Origin: JAWVFM01 sp963841455
GTDB taxonomy: Bacteria; Actinomycetota; Thermoleophilia; Solirubrobacterales; 70-9
Assembly (NCBI GenBank): GCA_963841455.1
Contig: CAWJCU010000002.1
Span: 124,001-188,000 of the forward strand
Length of the DNA: 64,000 nt
Direction: 5' to 3'
Each line of letters begins with the position of its first letter. Within the stretch, counting starts at the first letter, position 1. The notes beneath the pieces are model-generated. The model saw only the letters and a program-made list of their open reading frames with translations, searched no databases and was not told the DNA's origin. Positions 52,473 to 60,449 of this stretch are shown piece after piece. A program made the translations under genes and the position numbers.

Positions 52473-53745
52473 CTAGGCGTGGGCGGGCGAGAGCTGCTCG
52501 TAGAGCGGGTATCGCTCCATCAGCGCGCGCGGTGCGCTCGCGCAGCGAGTCGCGCTCGTCCTCGAAGCGGTCCGACAGCGCGACGCAGACCACGTCGGCG
52601 ATCTCGCGGAGGTCGTCCTCGACCAGGCCGCGAGTGGTCAGCGCCGGCGTCCCGATCCGCAGGCCGGAAGGGTTCATCGGCGGGCGCTCGTCGAACGGGA
52701 TCGCGTTGCGGTTGACGGTGATCCCGACCTCCTCGAGGCGGCTCTCCGCGGTCTTGCCGTCGAGGCCGGTCGAGCCGAGGTCGACGAGCACGAGGTGGAC
52801 GTCGGTGCCGCCGGTCAGCACGTCGACCCCGCCGGCGATCGAGCCCCTCGGCGAAGGCCTTCGCGTTGGCGATCGTCTGGCGCTGGCGGGCGCGGAACTC
52901 CTCCGTCTGAGCGAGGCCGAGCGCCACCGCCTTGGCGGCGATCACGTGCATGAGGGGGCCGCCCTGCTGCCCGGGGAACACGGAGCGGTCGATGTCCTTC
53001 TGGAGCTCCTCGGTGCACAGGATCATCCCGCTGCGCGGCCCGCAGAGGGTCTTGTGGATCGTCGTCGTGACCACGTCGGCGTGCGGGCACCGGGCTCGGA
53101 TGCTCGCCCGCGGCGACGAGGCCGGCGAAGTGAGCCATGTCGACCATGAGGCTGCGCGCCGACGGAGTCGGCGATCTCGCGGAAGGCCGCGAAGTCGAGA
53201 TGGCGCGAGTATGCCGACCAACCGGCGACGATCACCTTCGGCCGGTGCTCGTGCGCGAGCCGCTCGACCTCCTCCATGTCGCAGCGGAGGTCCTCGCGGC
53301 GGACGTGGTAGGCGACCACGTCGTAGAGGCGGCCCGAGACGTTCAGCTTCATCCCGTGCGTGAGGTGGCCGCCGTGGTCGAGCGCCATCCCCATGATCGT
53401 GTCGCCGGGCTCGAGCATCGCCATGTAGGCGGCGTTGTTGGCCTGCGCGCCCGCGTGCGGCTGGACGTTCGCGTGCTCGGCGCCGAAGAGCTCCTTCGCG
53501 CGGTCGATCGCGAGCTGCTCGGCGACGTCGACCTCCTCGCAGCCGCCGTAGTAGCGGCGGCCCGGATACCCCTCGGCGTACTTGTTGGTGAGGACCGAGC
53601 CAGTCGCCTCGAGCACCGCGGCGGGGACGAAGTTCTCCGAGGCGATCATCTCGAGCGTCGACTGCTGGCGGTGGAGCTCGCGCTGGAGCACCTCCGCGAT
53701 CTGCGGATCGACGTCGGCGAGGGGGGCTGAGTGGAGGTCGGTCAC
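52473..53745 (-). pseudogene. glyA: Serine hydroxymethyltransferase, several frameshifts
   Basis: From GTG 53745 the protein reads LADVDPQIAEVLQRELHRQQ, STLEMIASENFVPAAVLEA, GSVLTNKYAEGYPGRRYYGG and ANVQPHAGAQANNAAYMAML, all SHMT hallmarks. The PLP lysine segment is VVTTTIHKTLCGPRSGMILC in another frame, and GSTGLDGKTAESRLEEVGIT with NRNAIPFDERPPMNPSGLRI lies in a third. Breaks occur near 53160, 53105, 52850 and 52540. With them repaired the protein ends ALMERYPLYEQLSPAHA at TAG 52475-52473 (about 423 aa). The enzyme makes glycine and methylene-tetrahydrofolate from serine and is normally essential, so sequence error is the likely cause. Confidence 0.92.
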
Positions 53746-53786
53746 CGCACTGCAGCTTATGACACGCGTCGGCGCCCGGCGACTTA

Positions 53787-53816
53787 TTGAACGATCGTTC
53801 AGTAATTGTGTTACGG
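53787..53816 (+). promoter_or_regulatory. Promoter with a perfect 14-bp palindrome, likely TetR operator
   Basis: TGAACGATCGTTCA at 53788-53801 is a perfect palindrome in the glyA/R2lox divergent gap. It overlaps TTGAAC (53787-53792), a good -35 box, with GTTACG or TTACGG 17-18 bp downstream as a weak -10. The R2lox ATG follows 38 nt later behind GAGGAG. Palindromes of this type (TGAACG-n-CGTTCA) are typical of TetR/AcrR operators, and a tetR gene is the second gene of the transcript, so autoregulated repression is inferred. Confidence 0.7.
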
Positions 53817-53853
53817 TGCCGCCGAAGCGCACCCCGCCACGAGAGGAGCACAC

Positions 53854-54819
53854 ATGAGCATCAGCGAAGTCGAGCCCGAGCTGAAGACCGAGGACGAGGC
53901 CCTGTCGGTCCTCATGGACGGCGACATCGACAAGGTGATGTCGGGTCTCGACCGGATCGTCGAGGCCGCCCCCTCCTACGAGAAGCTCTTCATGCGCTGG
54001 CAGCGCCAGCACTGGTCGACGGAGGACTTCGACTTCACCGAGGACGCTCGGCAGTGGGCGGACCCGGACATGTTCACCGAGGACGAGCGCAGGTTCATCC
54101 AGTTCGGCTTCTCCGAGTTCTTCCTCGGCGAGGAGCGCGTCACCGTCGAGCTGCTGCCGTTCGCGCTCGCCGCGCCGACCCACGAGGCCCAGATCTTCCT
54201 CACTACCCAGATCTCCGACGAGGCGAAGCACGTCGTCTTCTGGGATCGCTTCTACCGCGAGGTGCTGAAGACCGACGCAGATGGCATCGGCGACATGCTC
54301 GACAAGCAGCGCTCGGTCATCAACGACGACTGGAAGAAGCTCTTCGACGACATGCTCCACGAGGCCGCCGAGGACCTGCGAAAGGACCCGAGCGACTTCC
54401 CCGCCCTCGTCCGGGGCGTGACGCTCTACATGGTCGTGATCGAGGGGATGCTCGCCCTGACGGCAGCTCGGTTCATGATCAAGTCGATGCGCGAGCGCAA
54501 CTGGTTCCCCGGCTTCGTCGCCGGGTTCACGGCGGTCAACCGCGACGAGTCGCGACACGTGGGCTTCGGGGTCAAGTTCCTCGCCGACGCGATCAAGGAC
54601 GACTCCGCCAACGCGCGGATCGTCGAGGCGACGCTCAAGGAGGCGCTGCCGGTGGCACCGCTGGTCTTCGTCCCGCCGTGGGTCGACGACCCGTACGACT
54701 TCGACACGCCCTTCTACCACTCGTCCGAGGTGTTCGCGTACGCCGCGAAGTCGCTGTCGAAGAAGCTCGCGGCGATGGGCCTCGACCCGGCGATGCTGGC
54801 CGAGGGCGCCCCAGCTTGA
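53854..54819 (+). CDS. R2-like ligand-binding oxidase (R2lox)
   Basis: The 321-residue protein has the ferritin-like metal site of ribonucleotide reductase R2 homologues. Ligands by spacing are Glu93 (FFLGEERVTV), Glu123 and His126 (SDEAKHVVF), Glu197 (VVIEGML), Glu232 and His235 (RDESRHVGF). Val96 and Tyr192 stand at the same offsets (E+3 and E-5) as Val71 and Tyr162 that form the ether crosslink in mycobacterial R2lox (Rv0233), so this is R2lox rather than NrdF. Family members hold a Mn/Fe cofactor and a fatty-acid-like ligand; the physiological substrate is unknown. It is regulated, by inference, by the TetR protein encoded downstream (TTGA overlap). Confidence 0.93.
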   Translation: MSISEVEPELKTEDEALSVLMDGDIDKVMSGLDRIVEAAPSYEKLFMRWQRQHWSTEDFDFTEDARQWADPDMFTEDERRFIQFGFSEFFLGEERVTVELLPFALAAPTHEAQIFLTTQISDEAKHVVFWDRFYREVLKTDADGIGDMLDKQRSVINDDWKKLFDDMLHEAAEDLRKDPSDFPALVRGVTLYMVVIEGMLALTAARFMIKSMRERNWFPGFVAGFTAVNRDESRHVGFGVKFLADAIKDDSANARIVEATLKEALPVAPLVFVPPWVDDPYDFDTPFYHSSEVFAYAAKSLSKKLAAMGLDPAMLAEGAPA

Positions 54820-55433
54820 GCGTCGATAGACCGCCGAGCCGGGGCGCGCGCGCCCCGGCCGGCCGTCCACGGGCGCTCGCGAGCGGATCCTCGCGGCCGG
54901 CTACGAGACCCTGCTTGCCGACGGCTACGCGGGCCTCACGATGGCGAAGGTCGCGCTGCGCGCGGGCGAGAGCAAGGCGCTGATCTCCTACCACTTCGGC
55001 TCCAAGCAGGGCTTGGTCGCGGCCGCCGCCCGGCAGGTGGGCGACGAGATCACGGCCGAGGTGCTCGCCGGGATCGGCGTGCCGCCGAGCGTCGAGGCGA
55101 TCGTCGAGGGCGCGGCCGCCGGCGTGCGGCGGATCCTCGACCGCGACGAGCGCATCGCCCGCGCCTACTTCGACCTCAACGCCGTCTCGGTCGTGGAGGA
55201 GGACGTGCGCGCGATCCTGCGCGAGGTGAAGGACCGCTGGCGCGAGGTCATCGGCGAGCTCCTGCGCTCGGCGGGTGTCGAGCGCCGTCGCATCGGCACC
55301 GCGGTGATGCTGATCATGGCCGGCCTCGAGGGACTCACCCTCGAGCGGATCGAGCGCGGCGAGACGGCGGAGCTGGCAAAGGCGCGAAAGCTGTTCGTCG
55401 ACTCGGTCGCCGAACGCGCGGTCTGCGGCCTAG
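54816..55433 (+). pseudogene. TetR family regulator, two compensating frameshifts
   Basis: A TTG at 54816 overlaps the R2lox stop. After SVDRPPSRGARAPAGRPR the frame shifts near 54880 into RERILAAGYETLLADGYAGL, TMAKVALRAGESKALISYHF and GSKQGLVAAAARQVGD, the TetR helix-turn-helix, then a helical ligand domain (VMLIMAGLEGLTLERIERGE). The long frame runs past the expected end through antisense of rpiB, but a TAG at 55431-55433 lies in the frame of the TTG start and shares CTAG with the rpiB stop. Two indels therefore restore a gene of about 205 aa. It is the probable repressor acting at the palindrome at 53788. Confidence 0.82.
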
Positions 55434-55879
55434 GGAAGCTCGCCGGCCTCGATCTCCTCGAGCTGCTTCACGCGGCGCTCGTGTCGGCCGCCCTCGAACT
55501 CGGTCGCGAACCAGACTTTCACGATCTCCTCGGCGAGGCCCGTGCCGACGACCCGCGCGCCCATCGAGAGGACGTTCGCGTCGTTGTGCAGCCGCGCGAA
55601 GCGAGCCGTGTAGAGGTCGTTGCAAAGCGAGGCACGGGCGCCGCGCACCTTGTTCGCGGCGAGCTGCTCGCCCTGTCCGGAGCCCCCGATCACGATGCCG
55701 CGCTCGGCGTTTCCGGCGACGACCTCGCGGGCGACGCCCGAGCAGATCGGCGGGTAGTCGACGGGCTCGGTGGAATCGGTGCCGAGGTCGATGATCTCGT
55801 GGCCGTCCGCCTCGAGCAGGCCCTTGACGTGCTCCTTGAGCTCGAACCCCGCGTGGTCGGCGCCGATCGCGATCCTCAT
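55430..55879 (-). CDS. rpiB: Ribose-5-phosphate isomerase B
   Basis: The 149-residue protein is intact: MRIAIGADHAGFELKEHVKG, IIDLGTDSTEPVDYPPICS, GIVIGGSGQGEQLAANKVRG (the anion-binding loop with S-G-Q-G instead of the E. coli G-T-G-I-G; actinobacterial RpiB also uses Glu here), RASLCNDLYTARFARLHNDA and NVLSMGARVVG. It interconverts ribose-5-phosphate and ribulose-5-phosphate. It starts 18 bp after repeat copy 4 and is convergent with tetR, sharing the CTAG stop. Confidence 0.95.
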   Translation of the reverse strand: MRIAIGADHAGFELKEHVKGLLEADGHEIIDLGTDSTEPVDYPPICSGVAREVVAGNAERGIVIGGSGQGEQLAANKVRGARASLCNDLYTARFARLHNDANVLSMGARVVGTGLAEEIVKVWFATEFEGGRHERRVKQLEEIEAGELP

Positions 55880-55897
55880 GGCGAGGGCGACGATAAA

Positions 55898-55957
55898 CCA
55901 TTGAGGGCGCCACAGGCGTCCTTACACGCTACTTTCGGTGCTAAAGCCCCTCACCGG
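55898..55957 (-). repeat. Two-hairpin intergenic repeat, copy 4 (tsaC-rpiB)
   Basis: In plus orientation: stem B GGGCGCC-ACA-GGCGTCC (55905-55921, one G-T pair), linker TTACACGCTACTTTC (55922-55936), stem A GGTGC-TAAA-GCCCC (55937-55950, one mismatch), then TCACCG. This copy lies across the end of tsaC: its linker supplies the TAA stop (55922-55924) and stem A encodes part of the C-terminus IPVRGFSTESSV. It is the most diverged copy in its stems. Confidence 0.82.
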
Positions 55958-56592
55958 AATACCCGCCAACCGTTCCGCGACCTCTTGATCGGCGAGGGCA
56001 CCCTCTCGAAGGATCGCCCAGCCCCCGCCGGCGTCGAGATCCGTGAGGTCGATGACGGTGGACGGCAAGCCCGGTGAGCTCGCCGCCGTCGATGGCCAGG
56101 TCCACCCCGGCGGCGATCGCGGGATCGACGTCGGCGAAGCTCGCCGGCGCTTCGTCCCCGCTCCGGTTGGCGCTCGTCTGGAAGATCGGGGTGCCGGCGC
56201 CGGCCAGCGGCCCCTCGATGAGGCGGATCCCAAGCCGCTCGGGTGTCGCCCGGCACGCGAGTGGATAGTGATGCGCCGGATTGTCGACGACGAGGGTGAC
56301 CGGGCCGGGCATGAGCGCCGCGACGGCCCGCCGTGTCGCCGGGCCCATGTCCGCGAGGAGCTCGCGCATCATCAGCGGGTCGAAGTACATGACCGCCGAG
56401 GGCTTGCCGTCGTCGCGTCCCTTGATCTCGTGGATGCGCTCGATCGCCCCGCCGTTCAGCGGGTCGCAGGCGAGCCCGTAGAGACCGTCGGCCGGAAAGA
56501 GCGCGACGCCGCCGTTCGTCACGCACCGCTCGAGGGCCCGGCGGGCGGCCGCCGCGCCGTCGCGCTCGATCGCGACGAGCTCCCGGCGCCAT
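55922..56592 (-). pseudogene. tsaC: L-threonylcarbamoyladenylate synthase (YrdC/Sua5), two frameshifts
   Basis: From ATG 56592 (overlapping the prmC stop, TGATG) an early extra G shifts the frame. Restored it reads PELVAIERDGAAAARRALER then GGVALFPADGLYGLACDPLN, IHEIKGRDDGKPSAVMYFD, and LGIRLIEGPLAGAGTPIFQT with SANRSGDEAP, the YrdC/Sua5 signature. A second shift near 56065 leads to DLTDLDAGGGWAILREGALA and the end GIPVRGFSTESSV at TAA 55922. The interval is 3n+2 bases, matching two insertions; about 222 aa. It makes threonylcarbamoyl-AMP for the universal t6A37 tRNA modification. Its last 12 codons lie within repeat copy 4. Confidence 0.87.
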
Positions 56593-57446
56593 CAGCGACG
56601 TCCGAGGACGACGCGCTCGATTCCGGCGAGGTCACGGCGGCGCTCGGCGCGGGTGAAGCCGGCCTCGCACATGAGGCCCTCCACCTCGTCCGCTTGGCCC
56701 AGGCCGACCTCCAGAGCGATCGAATCGCAATTCAGCGAGGAAGCACAGGAGGTCGCGGATGGGTCCGAGGCCGTCGGGGCCTCCGAGAAGAGCCTCTTTC
56801 GGCTCGAAGTCGCGGATCTCCGGTTGGAGCGTTGCCCAGTCGCCATCAGGGACGTAGGGCAGATTGGCCACGACGAGGTCAGAGAACTCGGCCGTTTGGC
56901 GCTTTTCGGGTGCTATGGACCCAAAAGGCGCCAATGCGAAGGAAGCTCGATCGGCGAGACCCAGACGTTCCGCGTTGCCGCGCGCCACATCGAGCGCGCC
57001 CGGCGCTCGTGTCCGTCCCCCTGACTTCGACGTGCGGCAACTCATCGGCCACCGCCAGCGCAACGGCCCCGCTGCCGGTACCTACGTCGACGACCGGAAG
57101 CAGGCCCGAGCTCCAACGCCACCTCGACCAGCAACTCCGTCTCGGGCCGCGGAATGAGCACCCGTCGATCAACCTCCAGCTCGATCCGCCGGAACCACTT
57201 GCGCCCGGCGATGTACGCGACCGGCTCGCGCCGGAGGCGCCGCCGCACCATCGCCCCAAAGCGCCGTGCGGCTTCGGGGCCCACCCCCTCCTCGCTGCCC
57301 GCGCGAAGCGCGGCGGCATCGGCCGCCATCGCCTCCGCCAGCAGCACCTCGGCATCGAGCCGCGGCGTACCGACGCCGGCGGCGGCAAGGGCGTCCGCTG
57401 CGGCGCCGAGCGCCTCCCCGACCTTTCCCGCGGCGACCGGGCTCAC
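56592..57446 (-). pseudogene. prmC: Release factor glutamine methyltransferase, frameshifted
   Basis: The GTG at 57446 opens the PrmC N-domain (GEALGAAADALAAAGVGTPR, DAEVLLAEAMAADAAALRAG, REPVAYIAGRKWFRRIELEV) and LIPRPETELLVEVALE. The SAM motif PVVDVGTGSGAVALAVADEL is in a second frame, ALDVARGNAERLGLAD and the N-(P/L)-P-Y active-site motif VVANLPYVPDGDW in a third, and the end (LEVGLGQADEVEGLMCEAGF) in a fourth. At least three indels are needed. It methylates the GGQ glutamine of release factors. It directly follows prfA, its substrate's gene (7 bp), a common pairing. Confidence 0.88.
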
Positions 57447-57453
57447 GCCGAGC

Positions 57454-58524
57454 TCACGACACGCCGGTCTGCGCTTCGAGCCGTGCGCGCTTCTCCTCCG
57501 CGGCGAGCGCCTCGGTGAACTCGTCGAGGCGGCCGCCGAGGACGCCCTCCAGGTCGTGCGAGGTGACCTTGACGCGATGATCGGTCACGCGGCCCTGGGG
57601 GTAGTTGTAGGTGCGGATCTTCTCCGAGCGCTCGCCGGTGCCCACCTGCGCGCGCCGATCGGCGGCGATCTCCGCCCGCCGCCGGGCGAGCTCCTGCTCG
57701 TACAGCCGGGCCCGCAACACGCGCATCGCCTTTTCGCGGTTCTGAAGCTGTGACTTCTCGTCCTGCATCGACACGACGATTCCGCTCGGCTTGTGGGTGA
57801 TGCGGACGGCGGAGTCGGTGGTGTTCACCGACTGCCCCCCGGGCCCCGAGGAGCGGTAGACGTCGATCTGGAGGTCGTTCGGCTCGATCTCGAGCTCCAC
57901 CTCCTCCGCCTCCGGCAGGACCGCGACCGTCGCGGTGGAGGTGTGGATCCGGCCCTGCGACTCGGTCTTCGGCACCCGCTGGACGCGGTGCGTCCCGCCC
58001 TCGTACTTGAAGACCGAGTAGGCGCCGTCGCCCTTGATCTCGAAGGTCACCTCCTTGAACCCGCCGACCTCGGCCGGCGAGGCGGAGAGATGCTCGACCT
58101 GGAAGCCGCGCCCCTCGGCGTAGCGCGCGAGCATTTTCTCGAGGTCGCCTGCGAAGAGCGCTGCCTCGTCTCCCCCAGTGCCCGCGCGAATCTCGACGAT
58201 GACGTTCTTCGAGTCGTTGGGGTCGCGTTCCACCATGGCCAGGCGGATCCGCTCCGCAAGCTCCTCGAGCCGGGCGGGGCCGTCGGCGACCAGCGCCCTC
58301 AGCTCGGGGTCGTCGCCGTCCTCGTCGAGCATCTCCCTCGCCCCGTCGAGATCGTCGCGCAGACGGGCGTACTCGACGGCCAGACCATGCGCCGGCTCGA
58401 GCTCGCGGTAGGCGCGGGCCACCTCCGCGTAGCGCTCACGATCGCCGATCACCGTCGGGTCGGCCATGTCGCGCTCGAGCTCGGAGTAGCGGCTGGAAAT
58501 CTGCTCGACGAGGTTGTCGATCAT
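57454..58524 (-). CDS. prfA: Peptide chain release factor 1
   Basis: The ATG at 58524 gives 356 residues, intact. It has a coiled N-domain (MIDNLVEQISSRYSELERDM), VIVEIRAGTGGDEAALFAGD, ESQGRIHTSTATVAVLPEAE (stop-codon recognition region, RF1 type) and the catalytic GGQ in YRSSGPGGQSVNTTDSAVRI. RIRTYNYPQGRVTDHR is present in near form (KIRTYNYPQGRVTDHR). It terminates translation at UAA and UAG. It is divergent from the methyltransferase at 58545 and followed by prmC. Confidence 0.97.
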   Translation of the reverse strand: MIDNLVEQISSRYSELERDMADPTVIGDRERYAEVARAYRELEPAHGLAVEYARLRDDLDGAREMLDEDGDDPELRALVADGPARLEELAERIRLAMVERDPNDSKNVIVEIRAGTGGDEAALFAGDLEKMLARYAEGRGFQVEHLSASPAEVGGFKEVTFEIKGDGAYSVFKYEGGTHRVQRVPKTESQGRIHTSTATVAVLPEAEEVELEIEPNDLQIDVYRSSGPGGQSVNTTDSAVRITHKPSGIVVSMQDEKSQLQNREKAMRVLRARLYEQELARRRAEIAADRRAQVGTGERSEKIRTYNYPQGRVTDHRVKVTSHDLEGVLGGRLDEFTEALAAEEKRARLEAQTGVS

Positions 58525-58544
58525 CGATGCGATTATGAGGGGTC

Positions 58545-59327
58545 GTGAGCGCCACGCCGGCCAAGCCGACTGCCACTCAGTACGACGACCCCCGCCACAA
58601 CTACCGTCGCTACTGGGAGGGCCGCGAGTACGAGCACGCGGCCGAGGAGATCGCAATCCGACGTCTGCTCAAGGGACGCCACTTCGGCCGGGCCGCCGAC
58701 GTGGGCGGAGGATTCGGGCGCATCAGCCTGCTGCTCTCCGAGTACGCCGACGAGGTGACGCTCGCGGAGCCCTCCCGCCAGCAGCTCGACCTTGCCGAGG
58801 ACTTCCTGCAAGGCCACCCCGAGATCGCTCGCCGGCAGATGCAGGCCGATGCCCTCGACTTCCGCGACGGCTCGCTGGACCTCGTGACGATGGTCCGCGT
58901 GATGCACCACCTTCCGGAGCCCCGGGCCGAGCTGCACGAGCTCGCACGAGTCCTCGGGCCAGGGGGGACGCTGGTGCTCGAGGTGGCGAACTACGCGCAC
59001 GCGCGCAACCGGGTGAAGCACGCGCTGAAGCGGCGACCGCTTCCGAGCGAGCCCGTCGACATCCGCTCCGAGCCGCGCCGCCGTGAGGGGGGCATTCCGT
59101 TCGTCAACCACAACCCGCATACGGTGCTCGCGCAGATCGACGAAGCCGGGTTCCGCGTCTCCAGGACGCTTTCGGTCTCGAACCTGCGCAGCCCGCGGCT
59201 CAAGCGGATGCTCCCTGAGGGCCTCATGCTCTCGGCGGAGCGCGTGCTTCAGCCGGCGCTGGCGAGATCCTGGTTCGGCCCGAGCGCCTTCATCCTGGCC
59301 CGCAGGCGCCAAACGCAGGCGCCCTAG
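58545..59327 (+). CDS. Class I SAM-dependent methyltransferase
   Basis: The GTG start gives 260 residues. Methyltransf_11-type motifs: GRAADVGGGFGRISLLLSEY (motif I), VTLAEPSRQQLDLAEDFL (acidic loop), QADALDFRDGSLDLVTMVRV and MHHLPEPRAELHELARVLGP, GGTLVLEVANYAHARNRVKH. The C-terminal 90 residues hold NHNPHTVLAQIDEAGFRVSR, as in methyltransferases of lipid carriers or natural products; substrate unknown. It is divergent from prfA (20 bp between starts) and shares the CTAG stop palindrome with the convergent DUF1385 gene. Confidence 0.88.
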   Translation: MSATPAKPTATQYDDPRHNYRRYWEGREYEHAAEEIAIRRLLKGRHFGRAADVGGGFGRISLLLSEYADEVTLAEPSRQQLDLAEDFLQGHPEIARRQMQADALDFRDGSLDLVTMVRVMHHLPEPRAELHELARVLGPGGTLVLEVANYAHARNRVKHALKRRPLPSEPVDIRSEPRRREGGIPFVNHNPHTVLAQIDEAGFRVSRTLSVSNLRSPRLKRMLPEGLMLSAERVLQPALARSWFGPSAFILARRRQTQAP

Positions 59328-60370
59328 GCGACGATCTCGATCTCCTCGCCGGTCGCGCCCGGCGTCTCGACCGCAAGCACTGCCTCGAGCGAGGCGATCG
59401 CGACCTCGAGCTGGCTTCGGTCCGGCTCGCGGGTCGTGAGGTTCTGGAGCATCAGCCCCGGCCACATGACCGCCCGGACCCAGCGCTTGCGGCGGTACTT
59501 GCCCGCGAGCTTGATGACCTCGTACGACAGGCCCGCGATGAGCGGGATGCCCAGGACGCGAGTGGCCACCAGCCAGTACCAGGCGGGGAGGCCGATGGGC
59601 GCGAAGACGAAGATCGCAAGGACCATCACGATCAGCAGAAAGCTCGTGCCGCAGCGCGGATGCAGGCGCGAGTAGCGCTCGGCGCGCGCCGGTGTAAGGC
59701 GGTCCCCGGCCTCGTAGCAGGAGATGGTCTTGTGCTCGGCTCCGTGGTACTCGAAGACCCGCCGGAGGTCGCGGACGCGGCTGATCAGCCACAGATAGCC
59801 GATGAAGATCGCGGTGCGAAGGAGCCCCTCCACGAGCCAGAACAGGAACGCCGACCCGAGCTGGTCGCGGATGAGGCTCGTCGCGCCGACCGGCACGACG
59901 AAGAAGAGGCCGACCGCGACTGCCAGCGAGAGCACGATCGTCAGGCCCCAGGTGAAGCCCCCGATCTCCTGCTCCTCCCCCGGCTCGCTGACCTGGGCGT
60001 TGGCGGAGATCGCGAGGGCGCGGAAGCCGATCTTCAGCGACTCCGCGAGCGCGACGACCCCCCGGATCACTGGGACCCGAAGGATTCGGTGGCGCTTGGC
60101 CCACGAGACGAGCGGCTCGGAGGTGACCTCGATCTCGCCGATGGCGCTCGGCGGCGCGTCCTCGGCGACCGGCCGACGCACCGCGACCGCCCAGGTCGAG
60201 ACGCCGCGCATCATCACGCCCTCCAGCACGGCCTGCCCGCCCACCGGGGCGTCGCGATTTGCAACCGGGAGCCCGTCGGGCATCGGCGCGCGCTGGACGT
60301 GCAGCTGACCGTCCTCGGCGGCAGGCGGCCGTTTCGCCGGCGCGGTCGCCTTCGACGCCGCGACGCTCAC
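59324..60370 (-). CDS. DUF1385 family membrane protein
   Basis: The GTG at 60370 gives 348 residues. The family core is clear: VGGQAVLEGVMMRGVSTWAV, RHRILRVPVIRGVVALAESL, several helices (FTWGLTIVLSLAVAVGLFF, FLFWLVEGLLRTAIFIGYLW), then VFEYHGAEHKTISCYEAGDR and YSRLHPRCGTSFLLIVMVLA with conserved His, Glu and Cys, and YEVIKLAGKYRRKRWVRA. DUF1385 genes commonly sit beside rpmE, prfA and prmC, as here, but the function is unknown. The His/Cys/Glu in the cytoplasmic loop could bind a metal. Confidence 0.92.
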   Translation of the reverse strand: MSVAASKATAPAKRPPAAEDGQLHVQRAPMPDGLPVANRDAPVGGQAVLEGVMMRGVSTWAVAVRRPVAEDAPPSAIGEIEVTSEPLVSWAKRHRILRVPVIRGVVALAESLKIGFRALAISANAQVSEPGEEQEIGGFTWGLTIVLSLAVAVGLFFVVPVGATSLIRDQLGSAFLFWLVEGLLRTAIFIGYLWLISRVRDLRRVFEYHGAEHKTISCYEAGDRLTPARAERYSRLHPRCGTSFLLIVMVLAIFVFAPIGLPAWYWLVATRVLGIPLIAGLSYEVIKLAGKYRRKRWVRAVMWPGLMLQNLTTREPDRSQLEVAIASLEAVLAVETPGATGEEIEIVA

Positions 60371-60381
60371 GCCAAATCCCC

Positions 60382-60435
60382 TGCGGGCACCTTAGGTGCC
60401 CTTACACGCTTGTTTCGGAGCTAACGCTCCTCAAG
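60382..60435 (-). repeat. Two-hairpin intergenic repeat, copy 5 (rpmE-DUF1385)
   Basis: In plus orientation: stem B GGGCACC-TTA-GGTGCCC (60385-60401, perfect 7 bp), linker TTACACGCTTGTTTC (60402-60416), stem A GGAGC-TAAC-GCTCC (60417-60430), then TCA. It fills most of the 79-bp gap between rpmE and the DUF1385 gene. Compared with copy 3, the G-C pairs at one position in each stem are replaced by A-T pairs on both arms. Confidence 0.87.
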
Positions 60436-60449
60436 GCACACCGCACGAC

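Noticed and set aside
50740..52821. A single 693-aa protein joining glyA, RodZ-like and PLP-enzyme segments
   Set aside because: It is an accident of frameshifts in three separate recognisable genes; each has its own start and stop in neighbouring frames.
54941..56077. A 378-aa TetR fusion protein
   Set aside because: The second half is antisense to rpiB and the repeat; the natural stop at 55431 is one frame away.
47498..57000. Programmed ribosomal frameshifting in atpB, glyA, tsaC and prmC
   Set aside because: No common slippery heptamer or downstream structure, several shifts per gene, and these genes are not frameshifted in other bacteria.
45150..60440. The two-hairpin repeats as coding leader peptides (for example MSVRGFARKAAGKGAE in copy 3, MVVRGLPRKQHV in copy 2)
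   Set aside because: The frames differ between copies, copy 5 is interrupted by TAG, and conservation follows base pairing rather than codons.
45150..60440. CRISPR array
   Set aside because: Copies are 3-5 kb apart with genes between, have no spacer pattern and no cas genes.
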